This document shows positions 1 to 12,539 of a stretch of DNA of 43,829 nucleotides, one piece after another (the stretch's first letter is position 1; each line of letters starts with the position of its first letter). This DNA is from Sulfurospirillum sp. (GTDB lineage Bacteria; Campylobacterota; Campylobacteria; Campylobacterales; QNZT01), in assembly GCA_024762235.1 (NCBI GenBank), contig JANTHT010000003.1, positions 1 to 43,829 on the forward strand, written 5' to 3'. Position numbers and translations under genes: made by a program. Below the pieces are notes generated by a model. It had not been told where the DNA came from, did not search any database, and was given only the letters and a program-made list of their open reading frames with translations.

Positions 1-1
1 C

Positions 2-184
2 ATCGGTCAGGCAGCTGCAGGCGGGCGCGGGTTCGTACAGTCCAGCGCTCTGGAGATGTCCAACGTAGATCTGAGCCGTTCCCTGACACAGCTCATCGTC
101 GTGCAGCGTGGTTTTCAGGCCAACTCCAAGACCATCACCACCTCCGACCAGATGCTCAACACCCTCCTCCAGCTCAAACAATAA
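2..184 (+). CDS. flgE: Flagellar hook protein FlgE, C-terminal end (5' truncated by window)
   Basis: Frame from nt 2 translates [60 protein letters not shown], the typical FlgE/FlgG-family C-terminus. Confidence 0.85.
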   Translation: MGQAAAGGRGFVQSSALEMSNVDLSRSLTQLIVVQRGFQANSKTITTSDQMLNTLLQLKQ

Positions 185-200
185 AACATATTTTCGCTAT

Positions 201-230
201 ACTAAGTCCTAAAATCTCTTAGGACTTAGT
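201..230 (+). promoter_or_regulatory. Perfect 12-bp inverted repeat ending 4 nt before the thyX start codon
   Basis: ACTAAGTCCTAA-aatctc-TTAGGACTTAGT; no T-tract follows; the putative SD AGGA (221-224) lies in the 3' arm. Confidence 0.7.
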
Positions 231-233
231 CGC

Positions 234-857
234 ATGCAAATCACCCTCCTGCACCACACACCGCTGATCGTCTGTGCCAACGCTATCCGCACATGCTGGC
301 AGAGTTTCGACAAAAGCGACAACGGCGGAGAGAAAGACCAGGCGCTGATCGACCGTGTCGGGAACAAGTTCAAACATGCCTCTACACTCGAACATCTGGT
401 TTATACCTTTTATATACAGGGGATATCCCGTGCTCTTTTGCAGGAACTCGCCCGCCACCGCATGGCATCTCTCTCGGTAAAGAGCACACGCTATACCCTC
501 AAAGAACTCAAAAATGAAGCCCCCTTCACGACTGAAGATATACAGAGAGCCGCCAAATATCTGGTCTTTACCGATGAAGAGATGGTAAACGCGATGAGTA
601 TCCGTGCTCTGGAAAATTTGCGACAGGTGATGGTCAGTGGTATTTCCAACGACAAAGCCAAATACTGCCTGCCCGAATCCTACAAAACTGAACTGACATG
701 GACCATCAACGCCAGAAGCCTGCAAAACTTCATCTCTCTCAGGAGCGACAAATCGGCCCTCTGGGAGATCCGCGAACTCGCCCTCGCCCTCTACGATCAC
801 CTGCCGGAGGATCACAAATACCTCTTTACCGATTTTCTGAAGGTTTCACACCCCTGA
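234..857 (+). CDS. thyX: Flavin-dependent thymidylate synthase ThyX
   Basis: ThyX signature RHRMASLSVKSTRY; 207 aa. Confidence 0.95.
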   Translation: MQITLLHHTPLIVCANAIRTCWQSFDKSDNGGEKDQALIDRVGNKFKHASTLEHLVYTFYIQGISRALLQELARHRMASLSVKSTRYTLKELKNEAPFTTEDIQRAAKYLVFTDEEMVNAMSIRALENLRQVMVSGISNDKAKYCLPESYKTELTWTINARSLQNFISLRSDKSALWEIRELALALYDHLPEDHKYLFTDFLKVSHP

Positions 858-1506
858 ATCCCATCGAAATCCAATCCTGCATCCCGCCCCGATACCAGAG
901 CAGTCTCTCTTTAGGGTATCCCATCTCTGTCAGATAGCGGATCGCTTTGACCGACTGCACGCACCATGCACCGTTACAGAAAAACAGCGCCTTTTTTGCA
1001 CGGGAAAAGTCATACTCCTTTTTGCTTTTGACGATTCGAAGCAGTTGTAACAGCCGTACATGCTCTTCGGGAAAGTCGGCATCGTAACGGATCTCGGTAT
1101 AGGGAATATTCACTGCTCCGGGAATCGTAAGCATCCGGTACCACTGCGCTTTGCGTGCATCGACCAATATATAACCGCCGGGCTCTTTTTGCATCTTTTC
1201 CAGAAAATCGAGCACTTCCAGCTCTCCCACCGTTTTGATCTTCGGATCGATCTGCATCGGCTGGATAGCACCGAGTGTCCGGATGACGGTATGTCGGCAT
1301 GCTTTGGGAAGGCGCTCGGGATGGAGAAAGAGATTTTCGGGTGTGATCCCCACTTCCATGCATGCAAACGGTTCGATCCGTTCGATATGGTAACTTCTGT
1401 TGCCATCCATCTGCAACGTCACCCCGCGATACTGCAACGCCAGCAGGTTTTGATCCGCCGACAGACCACCTATACACCCTAAAAGCAAACCCCATACATA
1501 ACGCAT
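826..1506 (-). CDS. Rhodanese-like domain protein with N-terminal signal/TM segment
   Basis: ILVDARKAQWYRMLTIPGAVNIPYTEI ... LFFCNGAWCVQSVKAIRYLTEMGY ... WYRGGMQDW; active-site-like Cys loop. Confidence 0.8.
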   Translation of the reverse strand: MRYVWGLLLGCIGGLSADQNLLALQYRGVTLQMDGNRSYHIERIEPFACMEVGITPENLFLHPERLPKACRHTVIRTLGAIQPMQIDPKIKTVGELEVLDFLEKMQKEPGGYILVDARKAQWYRMLTIPGAVNIPYTEIRYDADFPEEHVRLLQLLRIVKSKKEYDFSRAKKALFFCNGAWCVQSVKAIRYLTEMGYPKERLLWYRGGMQDWISMGFRGVKPSENR

Positions 1507-1522
1507 CGCTATCTCCTCTGCG

Positions 1523-2416
1523 CTATTTTAACATAAATTTTTCCAATGCCTTCACAACTGCTTCGGGACACTCCTCTTGGGGGATATGCCCGCAATGAGG
1601 GATCATGATCAATCTGGAGTTGCGCAGGTCTCTGTGCAAACGGTAAGCCCGGGAAGGGCGTATGACGATATCGTTCGCACCCCACAGGATGAGTGTCGGT
1701 ATCCTAATCTGACGATAGTATTGCGATACGCAATCGATATCTTCAGGAATCAGCACATGACTTGCTTCCAGGTAAACCCTTTTGGCACCGGGCTTGCGGA
1801 GGTTTTCGGTATAGACTTTGACGATATCTTTCGGAATTTTCCGATCATCGTAAAAGGCATACCGGTAAGAGTCCTCTACCTCATATGAAGCGGGCAGCAG
1901 ATAGAAAGCAAGTGGCCCGACAACCGGAATCTGCAGCCAGCGTATCAGTTTGGGGAGTTGCTGCGCGTATGCTGCTGCATCGATCAGTACCATTTTATCG
2001 ATGCGTGCCGGATTCATCAGTGCCAGTGAGAGCGCGACACCGCCTCCGTAGGAGTGGCCGATCACTATCACATGATCGAGATGATGTGTTTTAAGAAAAC
2101 GCTCCACCAGCACCGCCTGATCGTAGACCGAATAGCGGTGGTCGTCGGGCCTTGGAGAATCTCCAAATCCTTTGAGGTCGACTGCATAGACTTTATAATG
2201 TTTCGAAAGCGCAGGGATGATGCGGCTGAAACTATAGCCGCTCGCCCCAAACCCATGCAACAATACCACAGGCTTGCCAGAACCATACGTTTTGACATGC
2301 AGCGGTATCGTCTCTTCGGGCGCTTTGACAATGCGCTCCTGCCAGGTATTGGCCACTTTGGGAGCGCACCCCGCGATCATGAGCGCCAGAATCAGAACCG
2401 AAACGATCTTACGCAC
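1523..2416 (-). CDS. Alpha/beta hydrolase, putative lipoprotein
   Basis: Probable GTG start at 2416 (VRKIVSVLILALMIAGC, lipobox); nucleophile elbow GHSYGGG; HGFGASGYS; overlaps the pepD stop. The ORF-track start at 2794 is spurious. Confidence 0.85.
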   Translation of the reverse strand: MRKIVSVLILALMIAGCAPKVANTWQERIVKAPEETIPLHVKTYGSGKPVVLLHGFGASGYSFSRIIPALSKHYKVYAVDLKGFGDSPRPDDHRYSVYDQAVLVERFLKTHHLDHVIVIGHSYGGGVALSLALMNPARIDKMVLIDAAAYAQQLPKLIRWLQIPVVGPLAFYLLPASYEVEDSYRYAFYDDRKIPKDIVKVYTENLRKPGAKRVYLEASHVLIPEDIDCVSQYYRQIRIPTLILWGANDIVIRPSRAYRLHRDLRNSRLIMIPHCGHIPQEECPEAVVKALEKFMLK

Positions 2417-3689
2417 ACAGCGACTCCACAATTTTTCTAACCACCCGATATGTCTTTTCGACCGAGGCGATCTCCACATGCTCGTGTGTAGAGTGAGGCG
2501 ATCGGATATTGGGACCGATCGACGCGATCTGCATCTTCGGATATTTGTCGGAGAGAACGGCACACTCCAGCCCTGCATGAATCGCTTTGTAGTCGCATGC
2601 GCCAAACACCGACGCGACTTTTTCACATACGAGCCGTGAAAAGTCGTTGATCTCCGGCTTCCAGGCGGGATATTTCCCTTCGCTGCGCACGCTATAGCCG
2701 TATCGGGTGAAAAAGTCACGCATGGTGTGCTCCACCGCATCGAGCCCCGCTGCATCCATCGCTCTGGCTGAGGTGGCGAAGCTGCAGAGGCCATCTTTCA
2801 GGGAGAGGAGTGCCAGATTGACACTGCGATCGGGGATGCCGAGTGTTTCGTGCATCGCCAGTACACCATGGGGACACTTTTCGATCATCTCGATCACTTC
2901 ACTGCTGCCGTCGATCACCTGACCCGGTACCTCTGACTTCGCCATTTCTCTGACAGAGATATGCTCCGCCTGCGGCAGCGATCCATTGCCGCTGACCACC
3001 GCCCTGACATGCGTCGGTATCGAGTTGATCCGCTCTCCCGCATCGATCGAGGCAATCTTCAAATTATGCGTTTGGGCATAGTGACCGAACAGCTTGATCG
3101 CATTGGGGATGTTTTTGTGAATCTCCACACCCGAGTGCCCGCCCGGCAGTCCCGAAACCGTCACTTCGTAAAATGGTGCTTCGCTTTTTTCCATCTCATA
3201 GCGCTTCCCGGCAAAAACATCGACCCCGCCCGCACACCCTATGTAAACTTCCGCTTCATCTTCACTGTCGAGGTTGAGCATGTAGTCGCTTTTGAGATCG
3301 AACGAGAGGGCGTTGGCACCCACCAGTCCCACCTCTTCGTCTGCGGTAAAGAGAAATTCACACGCCCTGCCCTCCTCCATCAGCGCCATCATCATCGCCA
3401 CCGCGATACCGTTGTCGGCACCCAGCGTAGACTCTCTGGCATAGAGCCATCCCTCTTTTTCATAGGTTGCTATCTGCGGAGCCCTGCCGACACATACCAT
3501 GTCGTAATGCGCCTGAAAAGCCAGTTTCGGAGAGTTTTTGGAAGCGAGGATATTGCCCGCACTGTCATGCTGCACACTGTAGCCGTACCGCGAAGCGAAA
3601 TCGATCAGAAAATCTCTGAGCGCATCGGCATCGCTGGAGCAGTGGGGAATCTGAGTCAACTGTTCAAAATAGTCTAAAATGTTTCGCAT
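2409..3689 (-). CDS. pepD: Aminoacyl-histidine dipeptidase (PepD family, M20)
   Basis: QAHYDMVCVG, TLGADNGIAVAMMMALME, FTADEEVGLVGA, GLPGGHSGVEI; start set at MRNILDYFEQ. Confidence 0.9.
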   Translation of the reverse strand: MRNILDYFEQLTQIPHCSSDADALRDFLIDFASRYGYSVQHDSAGNILASKNSPKLAFQAHYDMVCVGRAPQIATYEKEGWLYARESTLGADNGIAVAMMMALMEEGRACEFLFTADEEVGLVGANALSFDLKSDYMLNLDSEDEAEVYIGCAGGVDVFAGKRYEMEKSEAPFYEVTVSGLPGGHSGVEIHKNIPNAIKLFGHYAQTHNLKIASIDAGERINSIPTHVRAVVSGNGSLPQAEHISVREMAKSEVPGQVIDGSSEVIEMIEKCPHGVLAMHETLGIPDRSVNLALLSLKDGLCSFATSARAMDAAGLDAVEHTMRDFFTRYGYSVRSEGKYPAWKPEINDFSRLVCEKVASVFGACDYKAIHAGLECAVLSDKYPKMQIASIGPNIRSPHSTHEHVEIASVEKTYRVVRKIVESLCA

Positions 3690-3730
3690 AGGTATCCTTT
3701 CGTCGGCTTTTTGAAAGGATACCAAAATCT

Positions 3731-4525
3731 TTAAAATTTGTAGTTAAAACCGATCCCGACGTAGGGTATCCACTGATATTTGTCCAACTCTTCCTGCAGA
3801 GAGAGCATCTCGGCATCGATATCCTTTTTCAAATCCGCTTCGATCTGCTCCTTTCTGGTATTGACCTCATCGGTAATCTCTTTGATCTTTGCCTCTTTTT
3901 GCGGACCATCCGGAATATCCGCTGCCTCTGTGGCAATACGCCGGTCGATGTCTAGTGCAGGACCATATTTCAATCGATAGCTGGCTGTCGCAGATCCCTG
4001 ATAGGCCACACCGACATTGAAGATAAAACCAAATCCCTTTTTCTTGTCAAACGATGTGTCCCACCCGAACCCGACATAGGGTGCCACAGGGTCAAAATCG
4101 ACTCTGGTATCGATGGCACCCAATTCGGAGATTGCATAACTGTAGTGTTTGTTTTTGAAGTCGAACTCGATACGATCCGCTCCTCTGGCGTTGGGCGTCA
4201 CTTCGCCGTCAAGCGCACTGTTGTTGACGATTACACCTCCCTGAAGATTGAAAGCGCCCGCCCAGGGGTGATAAGCCCCTATCAGCATCATATCCTGCAG
4301 TTTCAAATCCAAATTATACTTTCTGGTCTCACTCTCCGCTTCATAATCCTTATAACTGAATGTATCGAAACTGGCCCTGATACCGTAATAGTCACCTAAT
4401 TTGGCTTTGATACCCGCTCCTGCACCAAACAGAGAAGCCTGCACACCCAGAGATGTCCCCTGATAATCGATATCTGCATGTGCGCCCGCAACCAACAATC
4501 CCGTCAATACAATTTTTTTTACCAT
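3731..4525 (-). CDS. Putative outer-membrane beta-barrel protein
   Basis: Signal peptide MVKKIVLTGLLVAGAHA; alternating aromatic strands; C-terminal YVGIGFNYKF ends in Phe. Confidence 0.65.
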   Translation of the reverse strand: MVKKIVLTGLLVAGAHADIDYQGTSLGVQASLFGAGAGIKAKLGDYYGIRASFDTFSYKDYEAESETRKYNLDLKLQDMMLIGAYHPWAGAFNLQGGVIVNNSALDGEVTPNARGADRIEFDFKNKHYSYAISELGAIDTRVDFDPVAPYVGFGWDTSFDKKKGFGFIFNVGVAYQGSATASYRLKYGPALDIDRRIATEAADIPDGPQKEAKIKEITDEVNTRKEQIEADLKKDIDAEMLSLQEELDKYQWIPYVGIGFNYKF

Positions 4526-4578
4526 CTTGAGCCTTTTTCTCTGATCTTTTGACTAAATCGGCTCTTAACAATAAAACT

Positions 4579-5046
4579 TTACCGTATCCTCTGGGCATGT
4601 GTCAACGCTACGGCGATCGCATCGGTGATGTCGAGCGGTTTGATCTCCTGTTTGATGCCTAAAATCCTTTTGACCATGAAAGCGACCTGCTCCTTTTTCG
4701 CCTTGCCGTTGCCGGTTACCGCTTTTTTCACCTGAAGCGGTGTATATTCGCTGAAGTTTCCGATCTCCTGCAACACTTTCAGACTTAAAGCGCCGCGAAA
4801 CTGCGCCAGTTTGATCACCGTTTTGGGGTTGTAGGCATAGAAGATATCTTCGATCGCCACCTCATCGATCGTTTTACCCCGTATGACGGTATCGAATCCC
4901 TCCACCAGCTCTACGATCTGCTCCTGCAGCAGTTTGGTCTTGATTTTGATGAGACCTGCCTCAAGAAGTATTGTTCTGTTTTTAGTTTTTTCTAATAAAG
5001 CATATCCGCAGTTGATGCTGCCTGGATCTATACCGAGTATGACCAT
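4579..5046 (-). CDS. ruvC: Crossover junction endodeoxyribonuclease RuvC
   Basis: [20 protein letters not shown]; conserved acidic residues; [27 protein letters not shown]. Confidence 0.95.
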   Translation of the reverse strand: MVILGIDPGSINCGYALLEKTKNRTILLEAGLIKIKTKLLQEQIVELVEGFDTVIRGKTIDEVAIEDIFYAYNPKTVIKLAQFRGALSLKVLQEIGNFSEYTPLQVKKAVTGNGKAKKEQVAFMVKRILGIKQEIKPLDITDAIAVALTHAQRIR

Positions 5047-5060
5047 ACGTTTCTGTCGCC

Positions 5061-5284
5061 TTTTTCACACTATTCACATACTTTTCACAATGTGAAAAAG
5101 TAGCTATCGTGGTTAATTTCAACTTAAATTTTTTGCTTCTTGACTTATTCACATGTCATGATGAAAAGCCTGTAGAGACCGGCATGTGAAAAGAGTCTCG
5201 CAATGGCTCTGTTTTCGAGATTGAAGAGGCTATTTTAGTTTACTTTTGCTAAAATATTCACATCTTTGCATTTGATGTGAATAA
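5061..5284. promoter_or_regulatory. oriC: oriC part 1: DnaA-box cluster between ruvC and dnaA
   Basis: TTATTCACA at 5145-5153 (+) and 5276-5284 (-); variants TTTTTCACA 5061-5069, CTATTCACA 5070-5078, rc TTTTTCACA 5091-5099, ATATTCACA 5254-5262. Confidence 0.75.
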
Positions 5285-5297
5285 AGGAGGTTCGCTT

Positions 5298-6638
5298 ATG
5301 TTGTATCAGCAAGTACTCGACCTCCTGAAAAGTGAAATTTCACCCGATGAGTATCAGCGATACATCCGGCATCTTCGTTACGATGAAAAAGCATCAAGCT
5401 CCGACATGCTCGTTTTTCTGGTACCCAATCAACTGCTTGTGCGCTGGATACAGACCAAATACGCAAATAAAATCGCACATATCTATGAGTCGCTGACAGG
5501 CAAATCACCCACTGTCGTCATACAGTATCACTCCTCACGACAAGATGTGAATAACCCTGTGACCAAACCTTCTGCAACGACACCCAAAACTGTTTCCACA
5601 CTCTTAAATACATCATATACTTTTGAAAATTTTGTTGTCGGCTCCTCCAACCAGCTCGCTTTCGCCGCTGCCAGGTCCGCTGCAAAATCACCGGGACAGC
5701 AGTACAATCCGCTCTTCATCTACGGGGGGAGCGGTCTGGGCAAAACCCACCTGATGCAGGCGATCGGCAACTATGCCATCAGCCGGGGATTCACTGTCAT
5801 CTACACCACCAGTGAACAGTTCCTGAACGATTTTCTCTACAATGTCCGCAACCAGACGATGGACCGATTCAGACAGAAGTACCGCCAGTGCGACTTTCTG
5901 CTCATCGACGACATACAGTTTCTCAGCAACAAAGAGCAGACGCAGGAGGAGTTTTTTCACACCTTCAACGAACTCTACAATCTCAAAAAACAGATCGTCC
6001 TCTCCTCCGACAAACCTCCCAAGAAGATCGCGGGCTTCGAGGAGCGCCTGACAAGCCGCTTTGAATGGGGTCTGATGGCAGATGTCCAGCCGCCGGGCCT
6101 CGAGACCAAGATCTCCATCATCAAAAAGAAGTGCGAGATGGACAATATCCACCTCGACGACGAAGTGATCCACTATATCGCTATCCATATGGAAGACAAT
6201 ATCCGGGAAATCGAGAGTGCCATCATCTACCTCAACGCCCATGCCAACCTTCTCTCCCGTAAAATCACGATCGATTTCGCCACGGAAGTGATGAAAGATC
6301 TCATCAAAGACAGAGCGGTCGATATCACCCTGGACGATATTATCAGAGTCATCGCACGTGAATTAAATATCAAACCGTCCGATATTAAGTCGAAGAAGCG
6401 CAGCCGGCCTATCGTCGAAGCGAGACGCATCGGTATCTATCTGGCCAAAACACTCACGCCCGAAAACAAGATGAAAGATCTGGCGGAATTTTTTGGACTC
6501 AAAGATCATACCGCCGTCTCCCATGCAATGAAAACGATCAACAAACTTCTCAAAACGGATGAGAATTTCAAAATCAAAGTCGAAGCGTTAAAGAGTAAAA
6601 TAACATCAGCCAAATCGGTTTCAGGTGAAATGAAGTGA
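5298..6638 (+). CDS. dnaA: Chromosomal replication initiator protein DnaA
   Basis: NPLFIYGGSGLGKTHLMQAIGNY (Walker A), DFLLIDDIQFLSNKEQTQEEFFHTFN, DHTAVSHAMKTI; RBS AAAGGAGG then ATG at 5298. Confidence 0.97.
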   Translation: MLYQQVLDLLKSEISPDEYQRYIRHLRYDEKASSSDMLVFLVPNQLLVRWIQTKYANKIAHIYESLTGKSPTVVIQYHSSRQDVNNPVTKPSATTPKTVSTLLNTSYTFENFVVGSSNQLAFAAARSAAKSPGQQYNPLFIYGGSGLGKTHLMQAIGNYAISRGFTVIYTTSEQFLNDFLYNVRNQTMDRFRQKYRQCDFLLIDDIQFLSNKEQTQEEFFHTFNELYNLKKQIVLSSDKPPKKIAGFEERLTSRFEWGLMADVQPPGLETKISIIKKKCEMDNIHLDDEVIHYIAIHMEDNIREIESAIIYLNAHANLLSRKITIDFATEVMKDLIKDRAVDITLDDIIRVIARELNIKPSDIKSKKRSRPIVEARRIGIYLAKTLTPENKMKDLAEFFGLKDHTAVSHAMKTINKLLKTDENFKIKVEALKSKITSAKSVSGEMK

Positions 6639-6694
6639 ATAAAAAAAGAGAAATGAAAAAGTATCAAAGCACCAATTCATCGGCATTTTCAGCG

Positions 6695-6745
6695 TTATTC
6701 ACCTATTCACGCACACCTACTACTAAAACTACAAAAATAATAATA
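6695..6745. promoter_or_regulatory. oriC: oriC part 2: tandem DnaA boxes, DnaA-trio-like tract and AT-rich unwinding region
   Basis: TTATTCACC (6695-6703) and CTATTCACG (6703-6711), then CACAC and CTACTACTAAAACTAC followed by AAAAATAATAATATAG. Confidence 0.65.
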
Positions 6746-6760
6746 TAGAAGGGAAGAGCC

Positions 6761-10160
<3,400 letters not shown>

Positions 10161-10169
10161 GGAGCGCGT

Positions 10170-10553
10170 GTGAAATATGGTGAAAAAGAGATCAGGAGTT
10201 TCGATGTTGACAAAGATCTCGAAATCTGGCCCAACAAGCATGACAAAGCTTACCTGATCAAGATCACGCTGCCCGAATTTATGGCACTATGTCCCCGTTC
10301 GGGATATCCCGATTTTGCGACGATCTATCTGGAGTATATTCCCGATCAATGGGTCGTCGAACTCAAGGCGCTCAAGCTCTACATCAACTCCTTTATGACG
10401 CGACACATCAGCCATGAGGATAGCGCCAACGAGATCTACGATACCTTAGATGCCAAACTCTCTCCGAAATGGATGAAGATTGTCGCGGACTTCAACCCAA
10501 GAGGCAATGTCCACACCATCATAGAGATTGACAGCGACAAAATCGTCAGATGA
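10170..10553 (+). CDS. queF: NADPH-dependent 7-cyano-7-deazaguanine reductase QueF
   Basis: VVELKALKLYINSFMTRHISHEDSANEIYDTL; CPRSGYPDFATI; GTG start directly after gyrB. Confidence 0.93.
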   Translation: MKYGEKEIRSFDVDKDLEIWPNKHDKAYLIKITLPEFMALCPRSGYPDFATIYLEYIPDQWVVELKALKLYINSFMTRHISHEDSANEIYDTLDAKLSPKWMKIVADFNPRGNVHTIIEIDSDKIVR

Positions 10554-11764
10554 TCACTCCCAGACTCGTCGAACTCCTCTTCTCCGCCGCATCGATACAG
10601 CGCTGGAACGACTATCCCCGGATGGTCGATCTGGTGGAGCTGGACAAGCAGGCGCACAAATTTGTCATCGCCTACTTTCTTGCTAAAATCGAGAACGATG
10701 ACGAGATCAACATGTACCATCTCATCGAGGCGGGGATTTTCGAGTTTTTGCGACGTGTCGTCGTGACCGACATGCGTCCTGACGTTTTTCGAAAGATCCT
10801 GCAAAAGAAAAAAGAGGAACTCAACAGCTGGGTGATCGAACAGCTCAGAGAGGATCTTTCGCCGATCGAAGAGGGTGCGTTTTTACAGCGTTTCGAATCG
10901 TTTCTGCTGGATGAGCGCTACTATGAGAGGGAGCGTTTCATCCTCAAAGCGGCTTCCTACCTCTCGACACGCTGGGAGTTTTCGATCATCTACCAGACGA
11001 GCCAGTTCCTCAACGATATCGAAGATGTCAAAAACGCTGTCGATGACGAGATGGAAGATTACTATGAACTGATCGGTGTGCGGAAGATCGCCCTTAACAA
11101 AAAGCTCTCCCGGTTTATCGATCTGAGTGGCAGGCTTCGCTTTCAGAAGCGGTGGGCACAGACACCGCGTATCCCTGAGACATCGGTACTGGGCCACATG
11201 CTGACTGTTGCGATGTTTGCGTACTTTTATTCACGTCATGTGGGTGCGTGTGAAAAGCGGCTCGAAAACAACTTCTTCTGCGCCCTCTTCCATGATCTGC
11301 CCGAAGCGCTGACCAAAGATATCATCACCCCCGTCAAATACTCGGTCAGCGGTCTGGACGATATCATCAGCGCTTTTGAGATCGAAAAGATACAGAACGA
11401 GATCCTGCCGCTGATACCGGCGCAGATACAGGATGCGTTCTCCTATCTGCTGGGCATCTACGGAGAGAATGAGAAAGATGAGTTCCTGAACAAGATCTAT
11501 ATCGACAAGATAGAGGTGGTCGACTCTCTGGCGGGCTATAATGAAGATTATTGCAACGCCATCGACGGATATGCACTCAAAGCGGGAGACAGACTGGCGG
11601 CTTTTATCGAAGCGACGATTTCGATCTACCATGGTGTCAAGTCAAATGAACTATTCAAGGGAAAAGAGGAGACGCTCAAAAAGATTCAAGAGAAGGGTGT
11701 TGTCAACGGGGTCGATTTTTACAGGCTGGCGAAAGAGATCGAGAGCTATTTCAGCGTAAGTTAG
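10550..11764 (+). CDS. HD-domain phosphohydrolase (YfbR-like HD core with long N-terminal region)
   Basis: FFCALFHDLPEALTKDIITPVKYSV resembles the HD core of YfbR-type 5'-deoxynucleotidases; 4-bp overlap with queF. Confidence 0.75.
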   Translation: MITPRLVELLFSAASIQRWNDYPRMVDLVELDKQAHKFVIAYFLAKIENDDEINMYHLIEAGIFEFLRRVVVTDMRPDVFRKILQKKKEELNSWVIEQLREDLSPIEEGAFLQRFESFLLDERYYERERFILKAASYLSTRWEFSIIYQTSQFLNDIEDVKNAVDDEMEDYYELIGVRKIALNKKLSRFIDLSGRLRFQKRWAQTPRIPETSVLGHMLTVAMFAYFYSRHVGACEKRLENNFFCALFHDLPEALTKDIITPVKYSVSGLDDIISAFEIEKIQNEILPLIPAQIQDAFSYLLGIYGENEKDEFLNKIYIDKIEVVDSLAGYNEDYCNAIDGYALKAGDRLAAFIEATISIYHGVKSNELFKGKEETLKKIQEKGVVNGVDFYRLAKEIESYFSVS

Positions 11765-11770
11765 AAGACT

Positions 11771-11869
11771 CCCCTCAAGGTTCCTGCGGCACCCGCCGGA
11801 ACAGGGTGCGTTGCTGTGTTCCCACCCTGGCGCGTTGCCCTGAACCGGCGTTGCACAGGTCTTAAGGAG
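11771..11869 (-). ncRNA. ffs: Bacterial small SRP RNA (4.5S-like)
   Basis: Minus strand CTCCTTAAGACCTGTGCAACGCCGGTTCAGGGCAACGCGCCAGGGTGGGAACACAGCAACGCACCCTGTTCCGGCGGGTGCCGCAGGAACCTTGAGGGG; closing stem CTCCTTAAG/CTTGAGGGG pairs fully (with G-U); GGAA...AGCAA internal-loop core. Confidence 0.87.
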
Positions 11870-11983
11870 AGCACTCAAAAAGCCGACGCTTTCTCAGTGC
11901 TGGAGAGGGATTTTAGCCTATCTATACTTAAGGGCACCTCTAACAATCGTATCCTCTGAACAATTAAAAGGGAGTGTATCAGC

Positions 11984-12427
11984 GTGCGTATGAAAAAACT
12001 GAAGATATGGTTTCTGACATTTTTCAGGGATCTCTTTCTCTACCATAACAGTTCACTTGAGTTTCGTGCCAAGCTCTTCGCTGCAATTATAGGTGCCAAC
12101 AAGCATGTGGATAGTTGTGAAAAGGAGCTTCTTAATCAGGTAGCCCGGGAGATCTATCCGGATGATGAAGCGAGAGCCGATGTTTTTGTCATGACAACGA
12201 TAGAGTACGTCACAAAGATCATTCAGCACAACGGCCTCGATCTCAATGAATTGATTCTGGCGATTGATGCGGAACTGAGAGATGTCAAACGTTTCTGCGA
12301 GAAGGTCGATATTGAAAAATTGCGGCGTTTTCTTGTCTGTAGTGAAGATGACGAAGAGACACAGCTCATCCAGCAGCGAATTTTGGAATTTCTGGAAAAT
12401 GAGGTGAAAAATTTCAGTAAATTATGA
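11984..12427 (+). CDS. Conserved hypothetical, mostly helical protein
   Basis: 147-aa ORF (GTG or internal ATG start) with helical composition; no confident family. Confidence 0.6.
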   Translation: MRMKKLKIWFLTFFRDLFLYHNSSLEFRAKLFAAIIGANKHVDSCEKELLNQVAREIYPDDEARADVFVMTTIEYVTKIIQHNGLDLNELILAIDAELRDVKRFCEKVDIEKLRRFLVCSEDDEETQLIQQRILEFLENEVKNFSKL

Positions 12428-12449
12428 TAAAATACGCCTCTTCACAGAT

Positions 12450-12539
12450 AGAGGGGTGTCCGAGCGGTTGAAGGAGCACGCCTGGAACGCGTGTATAGGG
12501 TCACACCTATCGTGGGTTCGAATCCCATCCCCTCTGCCA
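12450..12539 (+). tRNA. tRNA-Ser (anticodon GGA)
   Basis: AGAGGGGTGTCCGAGCGGTTGAAGGAGCACGCCTGGAACGCGTG...GGGTTCGAATCCC ATCCCCTCTGCCA; long variable arm; encoded CCA. Confidence 0.96.

Noticed and set aside
2417-2794. N-terminal 126 aa of ORF 1523..2794
   Set aside because: This part is an out-of-frame read of pepD; the lipoprotein signal at the GTG near 2416 is the real start.
6355-6360. CACGTG hexamer inside dnaA
   Set aside because: Flanks (ATCG...AATTAA) do not fit parS; hexamers occur by chance.
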